From positions 1 to 11,610 of the forward strand of contig CABPZV010000053.1 of the NCBI GenBank assembly GCA_902462015.1: a stretch of DNA of 11,610 nt, written 5' to 3'. This document shows, in pieces, positions 1-7,700 of this stretch. This DNA comes from an uncultured Eubacteriales bacterium (lineage in GTDB: Bacteria; Bacillota; Clostridia; Oscillospirales; CAG-272). The notes beneath the pieces were generated by a model. The model was not told the DNA's origin, ran no database searches, and saw only the letters and a program-made list of their open reading frames with translations. Each line of letters opens with the position of its first letter. Position 1 is the first letter of the stretch. The position numbers were made by a program, and so were the translations under genes.

Positions 1-1378
1 ATCCGGGAATCCTCATGCCGTATGTAATTACGGTCAGCTCTTTTTCTGAATCTCCAGTGTTTTCTTTTGGCAGTATGACCGATGAAATTTCATTTTGGGA
101 CAGCAGATCAGCGGTATTTTCAGCCATTTTTTTATTGTCACAGAGCAGTACAGTTCTGAAGCTGTTTTTCCTGTATGACCTCAAATCGTCTATAAGAAGC
201 TCGGCGTTGTTTGCATACGACACTGTGTTTTTGGTCATAAACGAAAAAAGATTTCTGCTTTTTCCGCTCATGTTTGTGACGAAAGCGTCGCAGATAAGCG
301 AGGGAACAGATGAGATATAGTTTTCGAAATCCTGACCCCATTTGCAGTAATCTGCTGATTTCCCGTAAATTTCCGCTTCCGAAATCAGTCCCTCTATTGC
401 CTCACGCATACGGAATTCAAACGCCTTTATACGGTCGTGCGAAGCGGCGTATTCGGTTACGGCGACGGGCTGACGAATGTCAAAATAATCGAGCAGGCAC
501 GTCTTTTCGGGATAAATCAGCGATATATATTTATCCAAAAAATTCAGTTCGCGCCCCGAGCTTACCGCTTCGAGCTCAGACCGGAGCATATCCTTAACCC
601 TCTCATCATCTGCGCGGTCAAGCTGCTGCGTGATCGTCTCTGCCAGCAGTGCTCTCTCCTCCGCTCCGGCAAGTATCTCTCTTGCCGGAGTCAGCTCTGC
701 CGCGGAGAGCCTGCCGGTGCGGCGCTGCGAAAGTATGTCGAAATACTCCATGACTTCAATCTCATCTCCGAAGAGCTGAATACGTATCGGACTTTCACTG
801 CTCGGCGGGTAGAGGTCTACAATATCTCCCCGTATTGCGAACTGTCCCGGGCCCTCTACCATTTCGGCGCGGACATAGCCGCTGCCGCTCAGATATGCGC
901 TGAGCCTGTCAGTAGATATTTCTGCTCCTTCCGACAGTCTCATACCGGAGGACGCAAGAATCCCGGGCGGAACTGTGTACTGAAGCGCCGCGTCCGGGGT
1001 AGTTATTATTATATCGTAATCGCCGCGCAAAATCGCGGACAGCACTCCTATTCTCTCGTACTCAAGCTCATGTGAAAAAGTCATATTGTGAAATATAAAA
1101 TCCCTGAACGGATATATATAGGCGCTGATACCGCTTTCGCGGCAGGCGGAATACATTTTCGCACAATTTTTTTCATCGGGGAAAATGGTTAAAATTCCCC
1201 GGCCGAACCGCGCTCTGCAGTCCCGGGCAACGGACATGAGCAGGGAAATCCGCGCTCCTTCGCAAAGGCCGGTGACGGATATACTGTGCGGATTTTTCGA
1301 GCTCGTCTCGGAAAAAACTGCGGAAATCAGGCTGCTGTATTCTTTTTCATTTTTAATGCTGTCAGTTATAATATTCAT
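1..1378 (-). CDS. mfd: Transcription-repair coupling factor Mfd, N-terminal 459 codons (3' end beyond window)
   Basis: Mfd is a cytosolic ATP-dependent translocase that removes RNA polymerase stalled at DNA lesions and recruits UvrA for nucleotide excision repair. Translating the minus strand from the ATG at 1378 gives an uninterrupted frame to the window edge. Residues 32-41 (SISVTGLCEG) resemble the start of domain 1a. Residues 178-224 are the clearest match to the UvrB-homology module of Mfd: GQFAIRGDIVDLYPP, then SPIRIQLFGDEIE, then EYFDILSQRRTGRL. The last visible residues (LTVITYGMRIPG) fit domain 3, just before the RNA polymerase interaction domain. The helicase motifs and the polymerase- and UvrA-related C-terminal parts of this roughly 1,100-residue family would lie left of the window. 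The start follows a weak GGA-containing site (CTGGAAAAATCAC then ATG), unlike the AGAAAGG sites of the other genes. It is transcribed divergently from the glucan synthase. In many Firmicutes mfd follows pth, but no pth lies upstream here. Confidence 0.93.
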   Translation of the reverse strand, partial: MNIITDSIKNEKEYSSLISAVFSETSSKNPHSISVTGLCEGARISLLMSVARDCRARFGRGILTIFPDEKNCAKMYSACRESGISAYIYPFRDFIFHNMTFSHELEYERIGVLSAILRGDYDIIITTPDAALQYTVPPGILASSGMRLSEGAEISTDRLSAYLSGSGYVRAEMVEGPGQFAIRGDIVDLYPPSSESPIRIQLFGDEIEVMEYFDILSQRRTGRLSAAELTPAREILAGAEERALLAETITQQLDRADDERVKDMLRSELEAVSSGRELNFLDKYISLIYPEKTCLLDYFDIRQPVAVTEYAASHDRIKAFEFRMREAIEGLISEAEIYGKSADYCKWGQDFENYISSVPSLICDAFVTNMSGKSRNLFSFMTKNTVSYANNAELLIDDLRSYRKNSFRTVLLCDNKKMAENTADLLSQNEISSVILPKENTGDSEKELTVITYGMRIPG

Positions 1379-1404
1379 GTGATTTTTCCAGTCTTCAATA
1401 AGGT

Positions 1405-1449
1405 AAAAAAGCCTGCAATAAGGCGTTTCGGCAGTGAATTGTACCGCCG
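1405..1449 (-). promoter_or_regulatory. mfd leader: two hairpins, the second followed by a T-run
   Basis: On the minus strand the leader forms CGGCGGT-acaattc-ACTGCCG (1449-1429; 7 bp including one G-U pair). It then forms a short GCCT-tattgc-AGGC hairpin (1424-1411), directly followed by six T (1410-1405). The first stem pairs fully only in mfd-sense RNA; on the plus strand the G-U becomes an A-C mismatch. The second resembles an intrinsic terminator, but with only 4 bp it is weak. A partial attenuator of mfd is possible but unproven. Confidence 0.35.
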
Positions 1450-1529
1450 AATTTTTTCAAAACTACAGGCGACAGAAGGAGCATCTCCCGCTGCCGCGTT
1501 TATGAATATATGATTATTTGGATGAAATC

Positions 1530-1559
1530 AGTATATCATATTAGGAGCTTCCTTGTCAA
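1530..1559 (-). promoter_or_regulatory. Promoter for mfd (sigma-A type)
   Basis: Read on the minus strand, a perfect -35 box TTGACA (1559-1554) and a -10 box TATACT (1535-1530, five of six consensus bases) are separated by 18 bp. Transcription would start near 1523, giving a leader of about 145 nt before the mfd ATG. The spacer contains the short inverted repeat AGGA/TCCT. Strength and start site are inferred. Confidence 0.75.
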
Positions 1560-1566
1560 TATTTTT

Positions 1567-1583
1567 GCCGCAAAAAAAGCGGC
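1567..1583. repeat. Short inverted repeat between the divergent promoters
   Basis: GCCGC, seven A and GCGGC form a perfect 5-bp dyad. It lies between the mfd -35 box (ending at 1559) and the putative glucan synthase -35 box (starting at 1631). Its position would suit an operator acting on both promoters, but the arms are short and no regulator is encoded nearby, so chance is a fair alternative. Confidence 0.3.
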
Positions 1584-1630
1584 CGATCAATATCATTTTA
1601 CTGCGCGGATTCGGAAAATATATCTTGAAA

Positions 1631-1659
1631 TTGATTTTATTGTCATAATACCGTATAAA
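1631..1659 (+). promoter_or_regulatory. Probable promoter of the glucan synthase gene
   Basis: TTGATT (1631-1636) and TATAAA (1654-1659) are separated by an optimal 17 bp. Transcription would start near 1666, leaving a 5' UTR of about 90 nt that holds a GC-rich hairpin and the ribosome binding site. The -35 box matches consensus at four of six positions, so the call is moderate. Confidence 0.5.
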
Positions 1660-1685
1660 TCAGGCCATAATATTCAGAGACTCGT

Positions 1686-1716
1686 CCGCAGCGCGCCGTC
1701 CGGTTCTGCGCCGCGG
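1686..1716 (+). promoter_or_regulatory. GC-rich hairpin in the glucan synthase 5' UTR
   Basis: CCGCAGCGC (1686-1694) pairs with GCGCCGCGG (1708-1716) apart from one central A-C mismatch, closing a 13-nt loop. It stands out in AT-rich surroundings and ends 22 nt before the AGAAAGG ribosome binding site. No T-run follows, so it is not an intrinsic terminator. It could stabilise the mRNA or take part in translational control; the sequence does not decide. Confidence 0.4.
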
Positions 1717-1738
1717 AAATATCTGTTGCATTATTTGG

Positions 1739-1745
1739 AGAAAGG
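1739..1745 (+). promoter_or_regulatory. Ribosome binding site AGAAAGG fixing the glucan synthase start
   Basis: AGAAAGG (AGAAAGGA if extended by one base) complements the extreme 3' tail of Firmicutes 16S rRNA. It lies 13 nt before the ATG at 1759. When aligned to the full AGAAAGGAGGT consensus, the effective spacing is about 9 nt, which is normal. The same motif at the same distance precedes lgt and folD. This supports 1759 over the upstream in-frame ATG at 1510. Confidence 0.75.
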
Positions 1746-1758
1746 ACGCTCTGCAGAA

Positions 1759-4700
1759 ATGAAGGAAAGAAAAAAATTATCGCGGCTGAAAAATCTTCTT
1801 GAGGAAGATGGCGGCTATGATTTTACAGTATTTGAGACGCACGCGGAAAGCGCAGTTGTCAGAAAAAAAAGCGGTGGACATACTGCGAGACTTTATGAAA
1901 TTGTAGAAAAGATTCTTGAGGACTGCGCATATCGGGTCAGCTTCGCCGTGTTTTCCGAAAAGCTCAGAGATGCTCAGCGTGATTTCCACTTTGACGATTT
2001 GGAGCTTTACAGCGCTGCGGATGCGGTATCGCTTCTTTCATTGGAAGCGCTTTACCGGAATCCGTCAGAAGAGCTTCTTGGAAACATCGCGTATACTCTC
2101 CGTTCGCTTGACAGTGGAGAGTTTGAGGATTTTATCAGAGATGTTTCACACACAGATGCAATTCTGAGAAAAAACAATAAAACATATGAATGCAGCGATG
2201 ACAGAACGCGGTCAATGTACCGCAGAAAAATTGCTGAAATTGCAAAAAAAGAGAATATAAGCCAAGCGGAGGCAGCAGAGCGCTGCGGACGGCAGATAAA
2301 TATTGCGGGCGGCGCATCCAGCGGCAGAAAGACACTGTTTTTTCTTCTCTGTCTTGCCGTGCCGGTTTTGATCTCGGTCATCATTTTCTTCGTACTTGTC
2401 AGAGCAGGGCAGGATAATGCCATGGCCGCAGGAGAGAATTTTATCTCAAAGATAAGAGCGGACGGCGTCGGAATCTATATTATGGCGGCGTTTGCTTCTC
2501 TGTTTGTCTGTATACCGGTGTCCGAAGCCATGCGCCAGATAAGCGACCGTTTTTTCTCTGGAACGTCGCTGCTTAAATCGGTACCTTCTCTCAAGCTGAA
2601 ACAGGTACCGGATGATGCTAAAACTATTGTTATAATTACTACGCTGCTTTTCGGTGAAAAGGGAGACCGGAAAATTTTTGACGCTCTTGAGCGTTACAGT
2701 CTCGGAAACCGGGGAAAAAATATCTGCTTTGGTGTCCTCGGCGATCTGCCCGACGCAAAGGAAATGTTCACCTCAAGGGATGCGGACAGTATTGCGTATG
2801 CAGAAGATCGAATCGAGGCTCTGAACAGGCGTTACGGCGGAGGCTTCTGTCTCTTTATACGCCGCAGAAGCCCGACCACGGACGGCAGCTTTATGGGATG
2901 GGAGCGCAAACGCGGCGCAGTTATTGAGCTTTCATCGCTGATTTCCGGCGATCCCACAACCTTTGATACGGTAATATGTGACGAAGCTTTTCTTCACGAT
3001 ATAAAATATATAATAACGTTAGATGCAGATACAAGACTTCCATTGGGCGGAGCACTGAAGCTTGTGTCCTGTATGCTCCACCCCTCAAACAAGCCTGTAA
3101 TCCGCGACGGAAAGGTAGTGGATGGACATGCTATTCTTCAGCCTTCTGTTGCTACAACCGCTGACTCTGCGGCCTGCACGCCGTTTTCCGTTATGTGTAC
3201 CGGAGCCGGCGGAACCGATGTGTATGCAGGCGCGGCGTACGACACCTATCAGACATTGTTCGACCGGGGAAGCTTCTGCGGTAAGGGTATCATAGACGTC
3301 AATGTATTCGCTAAGCTTATGAAGGATCGTTTCCCGGAGGAGACGGTGTTGAGTCATGATCTGCTTGAGGGGGAATACCTGCGCTCCGGAATCGTCAGCT
3401 CTGTGACATTTTCGGACAGTACTCCTAAGAACAAGGTATCTTACAATAAGCGGCTTCACAGATGGATACGCGGAGACGTGCAGGCACTCGCCTTTGCAGA
3501 AAAACCGCTTGACGCTCTTTCCGTATTCAAGCTTTACGACAACGTAAGAAGGGCGTCAGTACCGGCTTTTGCAATTCTGGCACTGCTGTTCTCCGTGTTT
3601 CTCGGCGAGAAGGCGGTGCTTATAATAGCCGTCGCTGCTTTGGCATATATTTTGCTTCCTTTTGTCTCGTCGCTGCTGGACTTTGCGGCAGAACTTCCGA
3701 GAAGGCTTATACACGATTCTTTCACACTCCGGCATGTTTCGAGAATATCTGCGCCTCTTGCGTCCTCACTGAGAACTGCGCTGTATGAAATATCGTCGCT
3801 GCTTGACAGAGCAATTCTGTTTGCCGACGCAGCCATGAAAAGCTTTGTACGTATGAAGTTCACGCACAGAAAGCTGCTTGAATGGACTACCGCGGCGGAG
3901 GGAGATATGTACAGGGGGCTTCTCTCCGACTACACGGTCAGGATGCTTCCGGATATTTTTGCCGGGACTGTTCTGATGCTTATGCCTTATGCCGTTCTCC
4001 GCGTTATAGGGCTTGCATTCTTTTGCCTTCCGTTCTGGTCCTGGAGAATGGGAAAGCCGTATAAAAAACAGGAAAACCGTATCAGTAAAAAATCAGAGGA
4101 AAGAATTCGCCGTGATGTGAGTGCTATGTGGCGCTTTTTTGCCGACAATGTCACGGAGGAGGATAATTTTCTTCCGCCGGACAATGTGGAATTTTCACCT
4201 GAGATTAAAACTGCTCACAGAACCTCCCCAACGAATATAGGCCTTTATATGGCGTCAGTGCTTTGCGCAAGAGACTTCGGCTTGATTTCATCCGCAGAGC
4301 TTTACAGCCGGTTATCGGATACGGTTTCCTCCGTGAATTCGCTTTCTAAATGGCACGGACATCTTTACAACTGGTATGATACGCGCCGCGGAGAAGTATT
4401 GCTGCCTTATGTGTCGACGGTTGACAGCGGAAACTTTATTGCCGCTCTTATTTCCCTCAGACGCGGAATAGAAGATTATTTCTGTGAAGAAAGCCGTTTG
4501 TCCGAGCTTATTGCTCCGCTTGACCGGCTTATATCCGAGGCGGACTTTTCTGTTCTCTACAGTGAAAGCAGAGGATTGTTTTATACCGGCGTAAATACGA
4601 TAACCGAAGAGACAGACAGCGGCTTTTATGACTTTCTGATGAGTGAATGCAGAACTACGAGCTATGTTGCAATTGCAAGGGGAGAGGTTCCTGCCGAGCA

Positions 4701-7700
4701 TTGGAGCAGGCTTGGAAGACCGCTTGTCACAAGGCATGGAATGCTCGGCGTTCTGTCGTGGAGCGGAACAGCCTTTGAATACTTTATGCCCACTTTATTT
4801 ATAGAGCCTGTTCAGAATACCCTTGAATGGGAGGCGCTTGCCTTTGCTCTGAGAATGCAGCGGGAGCATCCATGCCGGAGAGTATTCGGCAGAAGCGAGG
4901 GCTGCTATTTTGCATTTGACTCAGATTCAAATTATTGCTACCGCGCTTTTGGAGCGCCGTCGCTTGCCGTCAGCCGCGAAGGCAGAGAAAATGTTATAAC
5001 TCCATACTCCTCATACCTGATGATGCAGTTTGCGCCGGAGCAGGCGCTTGCAAACCTTGAAAGAATTGAGAGCTACGGGATGTTCGGGCGGTACGGATTT
5101 TATGAATCTCTTGATTTTTCCCGGACAAGAGTGGGCGGAGGCTATGCTGTAATCAAATCGTTTATGTCGCATCATATCGGAATGAGTATGCTTGCTTCTG
5201 CAAATTTGTGTTTCGATGGCATTTTCAGGCGCAGATTTATGCGTGACCCCGAGATGGCGTCGGCTGAAAGTCTCTTGGACGAACGAATTCCGATAGGTGC
5301 GATAGTCACAAGGAAACGGATTAAGGCTTCACGGCCAAAACTGAAGCCTGAATGGCGCGGAAGTAAGTATCAGACGGAAAAAGCGCCCGGACTTCCCGCC
5401 GCGGAAATAATCAGCGGAAGTGCTTTGCATCTGCTTGCGCTTTCGGACGGTACTTCGATGCTTTCTCTCGGAAGAACAGCTCTAACTGCTGAAATCGGCG
5501 ACGATTTTTCCGTGTGCGGCATGACTGCATGCTCTTCCTTCAAAGAGCAGAACGAGACTGAGGCTTCTGAAGCATCAAAGGAGGGATATCGCTCCGCAGA
5601 TATTCTGAATTCGGAAATAGATTTACGTACGAACGGACTAAGAGATTCGAGACGCGGTATGAGACTTCTTATAAATTCCGACGGCAGCGTTGTGTCGACG
5701 GACGATATGGAGATGAGCAGAAGCGGAGAGAAGATTGTATACTCCTACAGCAGCGGCAGCTTTAAGCTTGCGTCGGAATGGTCTTTTGACAACCTTGAAA
5801 ATGCGCTGATTATCAAAATCGACGCGCACGGCTCTTTTTTTGAAATTTCACCCGTGCTTTATGCCGAGCCGATTATTTCCGCACTTGAGGATTACAGATC
5901 TCACCCTGCTTATTCAGCTATGTCGATAGAGACAGAGTATATTTCCGGAGAGGGAATTCTCATATTCAGGAAAAGAGCGCGCAAAAAAGAACATGGGATT
6001 TTTGTTGCGATGGCATTCGGAAGCGACGGAGACGCTGAATTCGCGGTACGCAGACGTGATATGCTTCCTGCAATGTACGATTTATCAGATATTAAGGCAG
6101 TATGCTCCGGAGAGCTGCCTTGCAGAGACGGAGCATGTATTGATCCGGTTGCAATTCTCCGCAGAAAATCGAGAAGCAGAAGAGGAATATATAAAGGAGA
6201 AATTTTTATTTCCGCAGGGCAGGAAAGAGAGGATGTTATCAGGATTATCCGTCTTCTCAGAGCAAGGAAGAACAGGTCTGTAATCAAAAATCCAGTTTAT
6301 TATGTTACTCAGAAAAACGGTCAGCTTCAGATGCCATTTACTGATATGAGCCCGCGCGAGGATAAAGTATGCTCCCAGCTGCTTGCCAGACTGTATTTCC
6401 GAACGGGCGAAAATTTCAGTCCGGAAGAAAATCTGCGGCAGGAGGATATATGGAAATACGGAATATCCGGTGATATGCCGGTAATTTATGTCTCTCTGGA
6501 TGAAAAAGCGGATAATGGTATGCAGCTTTCAGAAGCTGCTGAAAAAGCTGAAAACTCTGTGCGGACGCTGATGAAATGTGCAAAAAAGCTGTTTCTGTCG
6601 GGAATCCGGGCTGATTTTGTGTTTGCTTTTTCACCGACAAGGGGATACCGCGAGCCGGTGAAGGACTATCTTTTTAGAACTGCGGCGCTGGTCAGGGCGG
6701 ATTTTCTTATTGGCAAAAGGGGCGGAATTCATATTGCTGGGCTGAGGGGAGACAAAAACACGGAGGAGCTTCTTCTCTGCATATCCATGGCGCATATAAG
6801 CATTAAGAAAAATACCCCTCTTGCCGAGCTTTCAGAGCAGATTATTTCACCGCTGTACCGCAGACCACTCAGAAAAGCCGGAAAATCACGCACTTTGCAG
6901 AATAAAGTTTCTGCAAACGCAGGCGGAGCCTGCTCATCATTTCTGCCGGGCGGAGTTTACAGAATTATAAAGAACGGACGTCATGAGCTGCCATATTCAT
7001 ATATCAGCCAGGGGAGCTGCTTCGGCACTCTCGTGACGCAAAATTCTCTTGGGTTTTCATGGTTTGCAAACAGCCGGGAATACAGGATTACACCATGGTC
7101 GGGAGACGCTGTCGCCGGTTTCGTAGGAGAATTTCTGACCGCTGTTTACGGAGATTCGGAAATTGATCTGTGCGCAGCGGCAAATGAGGTTCAGTACCGC
7201 GGACGCATTGCAGAATACACCGGAAAAACAGACGATTATGAATACAGGCTCCGTGTCGGAACCGATCCGAAGCTGCCTGTAAAGCTGATTCATGTAGATT
7301 CCGATATGAGTCTCCCGCTTCGTCTCTCAGTCTCCGTGTGTGCGCCGGCAGGTACAGTCCGGGTATTTCACAGTGGAGAAGCATGCTTTTGCGTTTGTCT
7401 TTACGGGTCCCTCCGCGGAAAAACAATATTTATAAAAGCAGTGGGATATGACTCTTTTGTATTCGGTGTTATGCCTACTGTCCGCGGACTGAATCTGAAT
7501 GAAGAAAATCCGGAGAGGATTGGGAAAGTACTCTGCGCCACTAAGCTCTTCCGTACTGTCTCGCATAAATATTCCTCCGGCAGGGAGATAAGCGCGGCTT
7601 TGTCCGAGAGTGACGGTGGTACCGGATTTTATCTCGACACACAGTATAAAAGCATGTGCGAGCTTTTCAATCATTTTCTCCCGTGGCAGGTGTATGCCTG

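Larger units (their letters stand above)
1379..1758. other. Divergent intergenic region between mfd and the glucan synthase gene
   Basis: I see no convincing gene in these 380 bases. They hold back-to-back promoters (minus strand 1530-1559, plus strand 1631-1659), a short dyad between the two -35 boxes, a hairpin-containing mfd leader of about 145 nt, and a GC-rich hairpin in the glucan synthase leader. The frame of the glucan synthase stays open upstream to an ATG at 1510. That 83-codon extension has no family similarity that I recognise, contains the plus-strand promoter, and lacks a ribosome binding site at its ATG, so I treat it as untranslated. Confidence 0.75.

Noticed and set aside
1395..1484. 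29-codon minus-strand frame in the mfd leader
   Set aside because: The only SD-like bases (GGGAG) abut its ATG, too close for initiation, and the peptide has no notable composition. It is probably chance.
15..1513. Several plus-strand open frames of 65-212 codons
   Set aside because: They lie over the minus-strand mfd, whose translation shows clear Mfd/UvrB motifs. These frames are antisense shadows with no recognisable domains.
1510..1758. N-terminal extension of the glucan synthase from the ATG at 1510
   Set aside because: No ribosome binding site at 1510, no family similarity that I recognise in the 83 residues, and a plausible promoter inside it. The AGAAAGG site supports 1759.
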